Source: Lachnospiraceae bacterium (GTDB lineage Bacteria; Bacillota; Clostridia; Lachnospirales; Lachnospiraceae). From it: 64,000 bases of DNA. The translations under genes and the position numbers were made by a program. The DNA lies in contig JAFZRY010000021.1 of the NCBI GenBank assembly GCA_017619615.1, forward strand, positions 62,001-126,000, written 5' to 3'. Below are positions 7,465-15,764 of this stretch, one piece after another; within the stretch, counting starts at the first letter, position 1, and the number at the start of each line of letters is the position of its first letter. The notes beneath the pieces are model-generated. The model saw nothing but the letters and a program-made list of their open reading frames with translations, was not told the DNA's origin and made no database searches.

Positions 7465-8928
7465 ATGTCCTGCACTACCCTTTTAGTCGGCAAAAACGCT
7501 TCCAACGACCGTTCCACCATGATCGCCCGCACGGACGACGGCTGTTTTGACGTCAAAAAACTGGTCGTCGTCGAACCGAAAGACCAGCCGAAAAAGTACA
7601 AAAGCGTGATCTCGCACGTGGAGATCCCGCTGCCGGAGGCCCCGATGCGCTACACCGCCTGCCCCAGCGTGGACAAAAAGAACGGCATCTGGGCTGCGAC
7701 GGGCATCAACGAGGCCGGCGTGGGCATGACCGCGACGGAGACCATCACCACGAACGCGCGCGTGCTGGCGGCGGACCCGATGGTCGTGTACAAAAAGGCG
7801 GAAAAACGCGGGGAGAAGGACGTTCCCGGCGGCATCGGCGAGGAAGACATCGTCGTGCTGGTACTTCCGTACATCCGGAGCGCGCGCGAAGGCGTGCTGC
7901 GGCTGGCGGCGCTGCTGGAGGAGTACGGTACGTACGAGTCCAACGGCATCGCGTTCAACGACGAGCAGGAGATCTGGTGGCTGGAGACCATCGGCGGCCA
8001 TCACTGGATGGCGAAGCGCGTCCCGGACGACGCGGCGGTCGTGATGCCCAACCAGTTCGGCATGGACAGTTTTGACCTGGATGACGCGCTGGGCGCCGGG
8101 AAAAACCATCTCTGCTCAAAAGACCTGAAGGAATTCATCGAAGAAAACCGCCTGGACGCCAATCAAGGCGGCGTGTTCAATCCCCGGAACATTTTCGGCT
8201 CCCACTATGATTCGGACCACGTGTACAATACCCCGCGGGCCTGGCTCATGGGCCGCTTCCTGGCGCCGACGCGGTACCGCTGGGAGGGCGCCGGCGCGGA
8301 CTTCACGCCCGAAAGCGACCGCATCCCGTGGAGCTTCGTCCCGGAGCGCAAACTGGCGGTGGAGGACGTGACGTACCTGCTGTCCACGCATTACCAGGGC
8401 ACGCCGTACGATCCGTACTCCGCACAGGATACCGGCAAGCGCGGCATTTACCGCTCCATCGGCATCAACCGCACCGGCGTCACGGCAGTCTGTCAGATCC
8501 GCGAAGGCGTGCCGGCGGACGTCCGCGGCGTGGAATGGGTCTGCTTCGGCTCCACCACCTTCGGCGCGTTCCTGCCGGTCTACACCAACGTCCCGGCCAT
8601 GCCGGCCTACCTCAGCAAAGTCACGCTGGACACGTCCACGGACAACTTCTACTGGGCCAGCCGCTTGCTGGAAGCGCTCGCAGATCCGCACTTCGGCAGT
8701 ACCGTGCAACTGATCGAGCGCTATCACCGCGCCCTGGCCGCGAAGAGCCGCCGCATCCTGGTCGAATACGATAAGAAGATCGCGGAGACCGGCGACCTTG
8801 CTCTGACACAGGAGGCCAATGACAAACTGGCTGCGCTGGCAAAGAAGGAGACCGCCGATGCGCTGAACAAGGTGCTCCAGGTTGCCAGCGAGAAGATGAA
8901 AAACGGATATAACCGGGCAGATAACTGA
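7465..8928 (+). CDS. C69-family dipeptidase
   Basis: 487 residues. The N-terminus MSCTTLLVGKNASND, then MIARTDDG, is the signature of peptidase family C69 (PepD-like Ntn hydrolases), with the nucleophilic cysteine at position 3, the usual place. Length is normal for the family (~470-500). It should hydrolyse dipeptides in the cytoplasm, as no signal peptide is visible. The ribosome binding site AAGGAG precedes ATG 7465. It follows the Ada-like lipoprotein by 25 bases. A 23-base inverted repeat directly after the stop (8926-8949) may act as a terminator. Confidence 0.9.
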   Translation: MSCTTLLVGKNASNDRSTMIARTDDGCFDVKKLVVVEPKDQPKKYKSVISHVEIPLPEAPMRYTACPSVDKKNGIWAATGINEAGVGMTATETITTNARVLAADPMVVYKKAEKRGEKDVPGGIGEEDIVVLVLPYIRSAREGVLRLAALLEEYGTYESNGIAFNDEQEIWWLETIGGHHWMAKRVPDDAAVVMPNQFGMDSFDLDDALGAGKNHLCSKDLKEFIEENRLDANQGGVFNPRNIFGSHYDSDHVYNTPRAWLMGRFLAPTRYRWEGAGADFTPESDRIPWSFVPERKLAVEDVTYLLSTHYQGTPYDPYSAQDTGKRGIYRSIGINRTGVTAVCQIREGVPADVRGVEWVCFGSTTFGAFLPVYTNVPAMPAYLSKVTLDTSTDNFYWASRLLEALADPHFGSTVQLIERYHRALAAKSRRILVEYDKKIAETGDLALTQEANDKLAALAKKETADALNKVLQVASEKMKNGYNRADN

Positions 8929-9000
8929 CAGAGTCATTGACTCTGTCATCCTGAGCGGAGTATGCCGCAGGCATATAAAGTCGAAGGATCTTGCCGAACA
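8926..9000. repeat. Intergenic hairpin plus GTCATCCTGAGC...GTCGAAGGATCTT element
   Basis: TGACAGAGTCA-t-TGACTCTGTCA is a perfect 11-base inverted repeat straddling the stop of the dipeptidase gene. It continues as CATCCTGAGCGGAG, then ~20 other bases, then GTCGAAGGATCTT. The second half resembles a short dispersed sequence I have seen in many bacterial intergenic regions; that resemblance is from memory. It has no coding potential. Confidence 0.5.
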
Positions 9001-9026
9001 AATAAATATGAAAAAGGAGGACCTCC

Positions 9027-9404
9027 ATGAAGCACCCTATCCATACCCCTCACGCCCCGGCCGCTATCGGCCCCTACTCCCAGGCCATCGAAGTCGGCAA
9101 TCTGATCTTCGTCTCCGGCCAGATCCCCGTGGACCCCGCGACCGGCGCCTTTGCGGGCGACGACATCACCTCCCAGACCCATCAGAGCCTGAAGAACCTC
9201 CGCGCTATCCTTGAAGAAGCCGGCTCCGGCCTCGACAAAGTCGCCAAGACTACAGTCTTCCTCAAAGACATGAACGACTTCGCCGCCATGAACGCCGTCT
9301 ACGCCGAATACTTCACCGAGCCCTACCCTGCCCGCGCCGCCGTCCAGGTCGGCCGTCTGCCGAAGGATGCGCTGGTGGAGATCGAGTGTGTGGCGGAGAT
9401 CTGA
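9027..9404 (+). CDS. ridA: RidA family reactive intermediate deaminase
   Basis: 125 residues, the standard RidA length. Visible family motifs are [21 protein letters not shown], then [33 protein letters not shown] (the substrate-binding Arg) and VEIECVAE. RidA hydrolyses reactive enamine/imine intermediates made by PLP enzymes such as threonine dehydratase. The start is ATG with AAGGAGG upstream. The next gene is a dicarboxylate/amino acid symporter 78 bases away in the same direction, possibly co-transcribed. Confidence 0.95.
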   Translation: MKHPIHTPHAPAAIGPYSQAIEVGNLIFVSGQIPVDPATGAFAGDDITSQTHQSLKNLRAILEEAGSGLDKVAKTTVFLKDMNDFAAMNAVYAEYFTEPYPARAAVQVGRLPKDALVEIECVAEI

Positions 9405-9482
9405 GACACGCATCTGCATCTTTATCAGTCCGCGGATGAGCATCAACAACAGTACAATAAACAGATAAGGAAGAGAAGCTCC

Positions 9483-10715
9483 ATGAAAAAGAAGATTTCC
9501 CTGACGCTCCAGATTTTTATTGCACTTGTTCTCGCAATCCTCGTCGGCATTCTGCTGACCGGCAATCCCGATATCGCCAAGAACTACATCAAGCCCTTCG
9601 GCACCATTTTCCTGAACCTGATCAAATGGGTGGTCGGGCCGCTGGTGTTCTTCTCGATCATAAGCGGCGTGATCTCCATGCGGGATATCAAAAAAGTCGG
9701 TGCCATCGGCGGCAAAACGGTCGTGTACTATCTGTGCACAACGGCCTGCGCGGTCATTATCGGTCTGTTGCTGGCCAATTTGCTGAAAGGACTCTTCCCG
9801 GTGCTGCCGACCGCAGACCTGAGTTATGAGGTCCAGACCACCAAGATCGATTTCATGCAGACGCTGGTGGATGCCTTCCCGTCCAATTTCCTGGCGCCGT
9901 TCGTGAACGCGGCGATGCTGCAGATCATCGTCGGCGCGCTGTTCCTGGGCTTTGCCCTGCTGCTCCTTTCCGGCGGCAGAGAGGATTTCAAGGCGTTCTC
10001 CGCTGTGGACACGCTGAACGGCCTGTTCATGAAAGTGATGGAGATCATTCTGAAACTGTCCCCGATCGGTGTGTTCTGCCTGATGGCGCCGGTGGTGGCG
10101 GAAAACGGCCCGCAGGTGCTGGGTTCGCTGGCGTTAGTGCTGATGGTGGCCTACCTGGGGTATATCCTGCACATGGTGCTCGTCTACTCCGCAACGGTCT
10201 CCACGCTGGGGCACGTCAGCCCGCTCCGCTTCTTTAAGGAAATGATGCCCGCCATCATGCTGGCATTCTCTTCCGCGTCTTCCGTGGGCACGCTGCCCCT
10301 CAACATGGAATGTTCCCAGAAACTGGGAGCGGACCGCGATATCTCTTCGTTCGTCCTGCCGCTGGGGGCGACCATCAACATGGACGGGACGGCGATCTAT
10401 CAGGGCGTCTGCGCGATCTTCATCGCCAGCTGTTTCGGCATTGAACTGACTCTGAGCCAGATGCTGACCATCGTGCTGACCGCGACGCTGGCTTCCATCG
10501 GCACCGCGGGCGTGCCCGGCGCCGGCGTGGTCATGCTGGCCATGGTGCTGCAGTCCGTCGGCCTGCCTGTGGAAGGCATCGCCCTCGTCGTCGGCGTGGA
10601 CCGCCTCTTCGACATGGGCCGCACCGTCGTCAACATCACCGGCGACGCTTCCTGCGCTATCGTCGTATCCTCACTGGATCGCCGCAAACAGGAACGGAAA
10701 GCCGCGAAAGCGTGA
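9483..10715 (+). CDS. Dicarboxylate/amino acid:cation symporter (DAACS/SLC1 family)
   Basis: 410 residues with eight hydrophobic helices and the SLC1 signatures: the serine-rich hairpin SSASSVGTLPLN (~262-273) and the NMDGTA motif (~300-305) that binds sodium and substrate. A final helix carries VDRLFDMGRTVVNITGD. Members move glutamate, aspartate, serine/threonine or C4-dicarboxylates with Na+ or H+. The substrate cannot be fixed from sequence alone. The gene ends before a bidirectional terminator at 10760. Confidence 0.9.
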   Translation: MKKKISLTLQIFIALVLAILVGILLTGNPDIAKNYIKPFGTIFLNLIKWVVGPLVFFSIISGVISMRDIKKVGAIGGKTVVYYLCTTACAVIIGLLLANLLKGLFPVLPTADLSYEVQTTKIDFMQTLVDAFPSNFLAPFVNAAMLQIIVGALFLGFALLLLSGGREDFKAFSAVDTLNGLFMKVMEIILKLSPIGVFCLMAPVVAENGPQVLGSLALVLMVAYLGYILHMVLVYSATVSTLGHVSPLRFFKEMMPAIMLAFSSASSVGTLPLNMECSQKLGADRDISSFVLPLGATINMDGTAIYQGVCAIFIASCFGIELTLSQMLTIVLTATLASIGTAGVPGAGVVMLAMVLQSVGLPVEGIALVVGVDRLFDMGRTVVNITGDASCAIVVSSLDRRKQERKAAKA

Positions 10716-10759
10716 CGGGAATCTGACAGAGGGACGGTCCCCCTGCCGGTTTTCCAATA

Positions 10760-10789
10760 AAAAACAGCGGGTCATCCCCGCTGTTTTTA
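10760..10789. terminator. Bidirectional terminator
   Basis: AAAACAGCGGGg-tcat-CCCCGCTGTTTTT lies between the converging symporter and desulfoferrodoxin genes. The stem is flanked by A and T tracts on both sides. Confidence 0.9.
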
Positions 10790-10803
10790 CGTTCGCCGGC
10801 CCG

Positions 10804-11178
10804 TCAGGCCTTCCACAGTCCGTGCAGGTTGCAATGCTCGAAGACCGCGACGACTTCGTCGCCTTCGCTCAGCGTGAAGACGGCTTCCGGCGCCTCTCCG
10901 GGCTGCAGGGTCTTGAATTCGCAGCCCTGCTTCGTCTGGAGCGCGATCCATTCGATGAAATGCGCCTCCAGCATGGGGTGCGTCACTTCGCCGACCTTTA
11001 CGGTGACGGTATTGCCGTCCTGGGTCCAGACCGGCACGTGCTTCTCATGCGCGCCGTCGCTGGTGCCGGGGACGATGACTTCCATGGGCACGCCGCAGCA
11101 GTGCACGTCGCAGGGTTTATTCTTGATGGTAAGGACGATCTGCCCGCAGCGGGGGCAGCGTAAAAAGACGAGTTCCAT
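10804..11178 (-). CDS. dfx: Desulfoferrodoxin (class I superoxide reductase)
   Basis: 124 residues. The N-terminal desulforedoxin-like Fe(Cys)4 site is complete (CPRC and, later, HCC). The catalytic domain carries the His/Cys ligands of the superoxide-reducing iron: EKHVPVW, HPMLEAHFIEWI and CNLHGLW. The enzyme reduces superoxide to peroxide without making oxygen, a mark of anaerobes. ATG 11178 is preceded by GGAGG. The gene is monocistronic, with a terminator shared with the symporter and a divergent membrane protein gene upstream. Confidence 0.95.
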   Translation of the reverse strand: MELVFLRCPRCGQIVLTIKNKPCDVHCCGVPMEVIVPGTSDGAHEKHVPVWTQDGNTVTVKVGEVTHPMLEAHFIEWIALQTKQGCEFKTLQPGEAPEAVFTLSEGDEVVAVFEHCNLHGLWKA

Positions 11179-11333
11179 AAAATACCTCCGGATCTTTTTG
11201 ATTTCCGCAGCAGTTTTGCTGCCGCATCATTATAGCAGAAAAAGAGAAGCGCGGGCAAGGACGTTTTTTATTTATGCGCCTGAAAAAAAGACACAGTTGT
11301 CCGTCTTGCGGAAGAAAAAAGCGGGCGAAGGGG

Positions 11334-11361
11334 TTGAAAAATAAAATCGTTGGCCTATAAT
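11334..11361 (+). promoter_or_regulatory. Promoter upstream of the YwaF-like gene
   Basis: TTGAAA (11334-11339) and TATAAT (11356-11361) with a 16-base spacer, 53 bases before ATG 11415. The rest of 11179-11333 is A/T-rich with no further signal I can support. Confidence 0.65.
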
Positions 11362-11414
11362 AGACAAAATCCGGAGTCAGTGTCATAAAACCCGGAGAAT
11401 TATGGAGAAAAAGC

Positions 11415-12214
11415 ATGACGTATCATTTTTTTGACTATAAACACAACATCAGCGGTTTTCAAAGCGACCTGTTTTCCGCTCCGCATCTGGTCTATGTCGG
11501 GATCGTCTTTCTGTTTTCCTTTATGTTATGGCCGCCCGGATTTTCCGGAACGCGGGCCGGCAGGGGATCGGGAAATGGCTGAAGATCCAGGCGGTGATCA
11601 CGCCCGTGCTGGAACTGGTCAAGATCGGCTGGGAAAGCTATTACGACATCACGACCGGAAGGGGCTTCAACGCGGAGGGACTGCTGCCGCTTTATACCTG
11701 TTCGCTGCTGATCTATCTGCTGCCGCTCGCCGCCTGGGGAAAGGGCCGGGCCCGGGACTGCGCCCTGGCCTTTCTGACCACGATCGGCATGCTGTTCGGC
11801 GCCGTCGGCGTGATCTACTGCAACGGGCTGAATTTCTACCCGTTCTGGACGTTCGGCGCCTTTTATTCGCTGTATTTCCACACGTCCATGTTCCTGACGG
11901 GCGTGGTCCTGCTGGCGAGCGGGACTGTGCGGCCGGAGTGGAAAAACGTCCGGCTTTCGTTTATACCGGTCGTGGTGCTGGCTGTGATCGCGGTGCCCGT
12001 CGATTACGCGCTGAGCACGGATTACATGCTGCTCTACAGCGGCTCGGGCGTCCCGCTTTATGAGGGGCTGGCGGCCCGGCTGGCGGAGAAGGGGCTGCGC
12101 CAGGTCTATACGCTGATCATGCTGCTGACGCATTTGCCGCTGGCGGCGCTGGTCGTCGGGGTGTGCAGGGCGGCGGAGAGGATCCCGCTGTTCGGAAGAA
12201 GAGAAAGAGAATGA
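11415..12214 (+). pseudogene. YwaF/TP0381-type integral membrane protein, interrupted by a frameshift
   Basis: The natural start is ATG 11415 with GGAGAAAAAGC upstream; it encodes MTYHFFDYKHNISGFQ and a first helix (HLVYVGIVFLFSFML), then stops at ~11580. The remaining helices (residues after MAARIFRN, with ELVKIGWESYYD and YTCSLLIYLLP) lie in another frame starting near 11525, open to 12214. One missing base around 11523-11528 would join them into ~266 residues, the family's normal size and topology (six or more helices). I therefore treat 11528 as an artificial start. Either the gene is broken or the base is a sequencing error. The function of this family is not established. Confidence 0.7.
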
Positions 12215-12217
12215 AGA

Positions 12218-12245
12218 AGGCCGGCCCGAGGGGCCGGTCTTTTCT
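12218..12245 (+). terminator. Terminator after the YwaF-like gene
   Basis: AAGGCCGGCCC-gag-GGGCCGGTCTTTTC, directly after the stop at 12214 and before the converging histidine kinase gene. Confidence 0.85.
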
Positions 12246-12266
12246 GTTGCTGAACGTCAATGCTGC

Positions 12267-13517
12267 TTATAATACGATGCGGATGCGGGTCCCGATGTCC
12301 TCGCGGGAGAGGACTTCGAAATGTCCGCCGTGCTTGTCAATGATCCATTTGGCGATGGAGAGGCCGAGACCGGTGCCCTCGACAGAGCGGGCTTCGTCGG
12401 CGCGGTAGAAGCGCTCGAACATGTGCTCCACATCGGCGCGGGCCATGCCGATGCCGCTGTCCTGGACCTGGAGGAAGGGGCGGCCGGCGTCGTCCCGGCC
12501 GGTCTTAAGCAGGATCTCATCGCCCGCGGCGGTATATTTGGCGGCGTTATCCAGCAGGATGCGGACGGCCTGCTTGAGGAGACCGGGATCAGCCTGGACC
12601 GTGATGTCCGGGTCCGCTTCGGTGAAGCGGTAGACGTGCGCTTCATCGATCATGAGCGACTCCTCGTACGCCTCGCGCATCAGCGCGTTCAGCGAAACGT
12701 CCTCCTTCTGCAGCTGCGTGCGCCCGGCGTCGCCGCGCGCCAGGAAGAGCAGCTGCTCCACCAGGTGCTTCATACGCTGCGTTTCGGTCTGGATGGCGGC
12801 GATGGATTCGTTCAGGACGGTCTCATCGTCCTTGCCCCAGCGCGCGAGCATGTCCGCGTAGCCGCTGATGACGGCGATGGGCGTGCGCAGCTCGTGCGAT
12901 GCGTCGTTCACGAAGCGGGCCTGCTGGCGGTTGCTTTCGCGGATGCGGGTGAGCAGGTTGTTGATGGCGGCCTCGACGCCGGCCAGGTCGCTGTCGTCCA
13001 GGTGCAGGCTGGCGTTCTCATCCGCGTCCAGATGTGAGACAGCGTCTTCGATCAGGCGGTATTTGTCCTCGCCGAACTCCATCTGCGAGAGCGCTTCCGC
13101 CTGCGCGGCCAGCTCGTTGAGCGGCGCCAGGATCTTCCGCACGCGTTCCTTTTCCGCTTGATACGCGAAGAGAAGGCCGATGAAGCGCAGCCCCGTCAGG
13201 ACGCCCCAGACGATCAGCCAGACGCGCAGGCCGGACCACATCCGGACCTGCAGCTCCGTGCTGCTTTCCGCGTCTTTCGCGGTGTAAAGCAGTTCCGCGG
13301 GCTTGCCCTCCGCGTCCCGCTCGATCGCGAACTCCCGCTCCGTTTTGAACGACAGATGTCCGAACGCGGTGTGTTCCCGCACCGCCAGATATGCAGCCGG
13401 GATCAGGATCAGCAGAAACAGGGCGCGGAAAAACAGCCGGGCCAGGGCGCGCCCGGCGCGGCCCGCTGCGAGTTTCTGCGTGATGGAATTCATGCTTTTA
13501 TTCGGAACGGATGACAT
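12267..13517 (-). CDS. Sensor histidine kinase
   Basis: 416 residues. Two membrane helices at ~28-46 and ~96-118 flank a short extracytoplasmic loop of ~50 residues. The dimerisation/phosphoacceptor box is FVNDASHELRTPIAV (His208). An N box (RILLDNAAKYT), DSGIGMA and GTGLGLSIAKWI complete the kinase. The GTP-like ATG at 13517 has GGGGAG upstream and overlaps the response regulator stop by 20 bases; ATG 13493 is an alternative just after that stop. It forms a two-component system with the regulator at 13498. The short sensor loop suggests an envelope or membrane signal. Confidence 0.9.
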   Translation of the reverse strand: MSSVPNKSMNSITQKLAAGRAGRALARLFFRALFLLILIPAAYLAVREHTAFGHLSFKTEREFAIERDAEGKPAELLYTAKDAESSTELQVRMWSGLRVWLIVWGVLTGLRFIGLLFAYQAEKERVRKILAPLNELAAQAEALSQMEFGEDKYRLIEDAVSHLDADENASLHLDDSDLAGVEAAINNLLTRIRESNRQQARFVNDASHELRTPIAVISGYADMLARWGKDDETVLNESIAAIQTETQRMKHLVEQLLFLARGDAGRTQLQKEDVSLNALMREAYEESLMIDEAHVYRFTEADPDITVQADPGLLKQAVRILLDNAAKYTAAGDEILLKTGRDDAGRPFLQVQDSGIGMARADVEHMFERFYRADEARSVEGTGLGLSIAKWIIDKHGGHFEVLSREDIGTRIRIVL

Positions 13518-14235
13518 AACCCACTCCCCGGATGGTCTGGAGCATCTTCACCCCGTAGACCTCGTCGATCTTGGCCCGCAGATGGCGTACATACACGTCC
13601 ACGATGTTGGTCTCGCCCATGTAATCATAGCCGCAGACCCGCTCCAGCAGCGTGTCGCGCGAGAGGACGATGTCGCGGTTTTCCAGCAGGGTCTTCAGCA
13701 TCAGGAATTCGCGGTTGGTCAGGACGATCTCCTGACCGTCCCAGGCGACGCGGTGGCGGCTGTCGTCAAGTTCGAGAGAGCGCCAGCGGAGGACGCCGGA
13801 GGCGGGGGAATTTGCCGTCCCGGCCTGGCCCGCCGCGGTTGCCGATGCTGTAGTCGCGCCGTCGCCCGCTTCCGCCTTCCTGTACTTCAGACTCACCCGG
13901 ATCCTCGCCAGCAGCTCCTCGATCGCGAACGGCTTGGTGATATAATCCATTGCCCCCGCGTCCAGCCCCGCCACCTTGTCCATCACGGAATCCCGCGCGG
14001 TGAGCAGGATCACCGGCGTCGCCTTCTCCTGGCGCAGGCGCCGCAGCACCTCCATCCCGTTCAGGCCGGGCAGCATGATGTCCAGCAGGATCAGGTCGAA
14101 GTCCTGCTGCCGGGCCAGTTCCAGGCCGGTCCGGCCGTCGAACGCCTTCTCCGTTTCATAGCCCTCGTGGATCAGTTCCAGCTCGATGAACCGTGCAAGT
14201 TTTTCTTCATCTTCAACGATCAGTATCTTCGGCAT
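13498..14235 (-). CDS. OmpR/PhoB-family response regulator
   Basis: 245 residues. The receiver domain has the acidic pocket (Glu8/Asp9), phosphoacceptor Asp52 (LLDIMLPGLNG), Thr79 and Lys101. The winged-helix DNA-binding domain (~148-245) ends with VDVYVRHLRAKID and TIRGVGYVIRSE. A 27-residue Ala/Thr/Gly-rich linker between the domains is unusually long and probably flexible. It lies upstream of and overlaps its histidine kinase. The preceding UBA-like/DUF4342 gene lies 64 bases upstream on the same strand. Confidence 0.93.
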   Translation of the reverse strand: MPKILIVEDEEKLARFIELELIHEGYETEKAFDGRTGLELARQQDFDLILLDIMLPGLNGMEVLRRLRQEKATPVILLTARDSVMDKVAGLDAGAMDYITKPFAIEELLARIRVSLKYRKAEAGDGATTASATAAGQAGTANSPASGVLRWRSLELDDSRHRVAWDGQEIVLTNREFLMLKTLLENRDIVLSRDTLLERVCGYDYMGETNIVDVYVRHLRAKIDEVYGVKMLQTIRGVGYVIRSE

Positions 14236-14299
14236 GACGCCTCCCGCAGCGGGCAGCCGGCCTTCCTTCCCGGAGGACCGGCCGCCTCGTTTTATGACT

Positions 14300-14845
14300 T
14301 TATTTCTTCCGGAATTCTTCCTTCGCGGACTCCGCCGCGCGGCTGAACTTGTCCATTACCTCGTTGGCGGCCTTCATTTCCCGCTCTTTTTCACCTTCGA
14401 ACGAGTACGTGAAGCCGAAGAACAGGGACACTACGATCAGCACGAGGATCAGGAACCAGGAGCCGAAGAGGATCAGCAGCGCCACCCAGAACGGCAGCTT
14501 CGCCATCTGCTCGCCCCGGCGGTTGATCACCAGGTAGTTGCTGGAGAGCACGTGCCAGACTTTCTTCAGGAACTCTTTGAATTTCTGTCCGCCCTCGCCC
14601 TTTGCGCCGGCGCCTGCGCGCTCGCGCTCGCTCTTTTTATCTTCCACGATCACCGGCACGTACTGCGGCTGGCTCTCATACCGCGTGGAGTAGCTCCCGC
14701 CCCGGGGCGCCGCCTTTCCCTGCTGCTCCAGCAGGATCATGGCCTCCAGCAGATCGCCGCCCGTCTCCGCCAGCGCGTTCTTCGCTTCCTCATACGTGCA
14801 TCCGCTTTTCTGAACTAACTTTTCAACCTTTTCAAAAATATCCAT
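14300..14845 (-). CDS. UBA-like/DUF4342 membrane protein
   Basis: 181 residues from ATG 14845, chosen because AAAGG lies 9 bases upstream; ATG 14854 would leave no spacing. Residues 1-40 (MDIFEKVEKLVQKSGCTYEEAKNALAETGGDLLEAMILLE) form a UBA-like three-helix fold as in DUF4342 proteins. A charged linker and one or two helices (LPFWVALLILFGSWFLILVLIVVSLFFGF, ~105-135) follow, then a charged C-terminus. The role is unknown. Its position before the two-component genes suggests a shared transcript. Confidence 0.75.
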   Translation of the reverse strand: MDIFEKVEKLVQKSGCTYEEAKNALAETGGDLLEAMILLEQQGKAAPRGGSYSTRYESQPQYVPVIVEDKKSERERAGAGAKGEGGQKFKEFLKKVWHVLSSNYLVINRRGEQMAKLPFWVALLILFGSWFLILVLIVVSLFFGFTYSFEGEKEREMKAANEVMDKFSRAAESAKEEFRKK

Positions 14846-15014
14846 TTCATTCATCCTTTCCCGGGCACCCGCCCTGTCTTTGATGATGCAAGAATACCGA
14901 AGCATTCTTAAATCATCTTTGAGGAAAGATTAAAGATCGATTAATAAACCCATACCCTTTCATTAACTTGGCCGCCTCCGATTTTACCACACGGCGCGCG
15001 GGAGGACAAGCAGA

Positions 15015-15120
15015 ACAGGGCCACTGGGGGACGGTTCTTCCTGGCACTGCCACTGAGGGACGGTTCTTCCCGGCACTGCCACCCGGAACCGTCCCCCATG
15101 GCCTCACCGTCCCTCCTGGC
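15015..15120. repeat. Cluster of GGGACGGTTC palindromic repeat units
   Basis: Three or four units alternate in orientation: ACAGGGCCACTGGGGGACGG, CACTGAGGGACGGTTCTTCC, then CCACCCGGAACCGTCCCCC and CACCGTCCCTCCTGG. Same core as the elements at 18409, 19711 and 31834. It resembles paired REP (BIME-like) arrangements. Confidence 0.8.
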
Positions 15121-15142
15121 CTCATTTCCGGGCCGACTGAGG

Positions 15143-15179
15143 ACAGTGCCATTTGGGGACAGTCCCCAATTGGCACTGT
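15143..15179. repeat. 37-bp near-perfect palindrome of the same repeat family
   Basis: Two 18-base arms (starting ACAGTGCCATTTGGGGAC) around one central base with a single mismatch, followed on the plus strand by TTTTTGC. It could terminate transcription. Confidence 0.8.
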
Positions 15180-15266
15180 TTTTGCAAAAATCATTCGACC
15201 CTGTCCGATTTTGCCCTCATTTTGCGCTATATTAACAGAGGAATGAAATGCAGGCATGCGGGAATC

Positions 15267-15749
15267 ATGAAGAAAAAACTGGAACAACTTTATGAAATGT
15301 ACCGCGGGAGGCTTATGGCCTACGCGTCGCGCTTTTTGCCAAATGAGGCGGATGCGGAGGACGTTGTGCAGGAGGTGTTTCTGTATGTGTCGCAGAGGCC
15401 GGAGAGCATACGGACAGCGGAGAGCGCGGAAACGTATCACTATCTGTCCATCATCGCGAAGCACAAGGCCCTGGACCGACTCCGGGAACTGAAACGGTTC
15501 GCGGGCGATGATATTCCTCAGGAAGAAGAACCGGCTTATGAGATGCCGGAAGAATCGCCGCTGGCGGAAGCGCTGCGGCAGATACCGGAACGGGCGAGGC
15601 AGATGCTTCTGCTGCGCTATGCGGACGGGATCAGTACGCGGGAGATCGCGCGGCTGTACGGGATGACGCCGGACGCGGTCCGGCGCGCGATCCACCGGGC
15701 GAAGGCGGATCTGAAGAAAAAGCTGTCACAGGAAGGAAAAGAGGAATAA
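15267..15749 (+). CDS. ECF-type RNA polymerase sigma factor
   Basis: 160 residues from ATG 15267 (MKKKLEQLYEMY); ATG 15243 is an in-frame alternative, and neither has a strong ribosome binding site. Region 2 (residues ~5-45; RFLPNEADAEDVVQEVFLYV) and region 4 (~105-150; RQMLLLRYADGISTREIARL, then AVRRAIHRAK) are clear, with no region 3, as in ECF factors. It is followed 15 bases later by a membrane DUF4367 protein that is probably its anti-sigma partner, the normal ECF gene order. Confidence 0.9.
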   Translation: MKKKLEQLYEMYRGRLMAYASRFLPNEADAEDVVQEVFLYVSQRPESIRTAESAETYHYLSIIAKHKALDRLRELKRFAGDDIPQEEEPAYEMPEESPLAEALRQIPERARQMLLLRYADGISTREIARLYGMTPDAVRRAIHRAKADLKKKLSQEGKEE

Positions 15750-15764
15750 AAAGGAGGTTCAGTG

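Larger units (their letters stand above)
14846..15266. other. 421-bp intergenic region with palindromic repeats
   Basis: Between divergent genes. It holds repeat clusters at 15015-15120 and 15143-15179. The sigma-factor promoter must lie in 15181-15260, where TATATT (15228-15233) is a possible -10 without a convincing -35. I see no gene and no RNA element. Confidence 0.7.
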
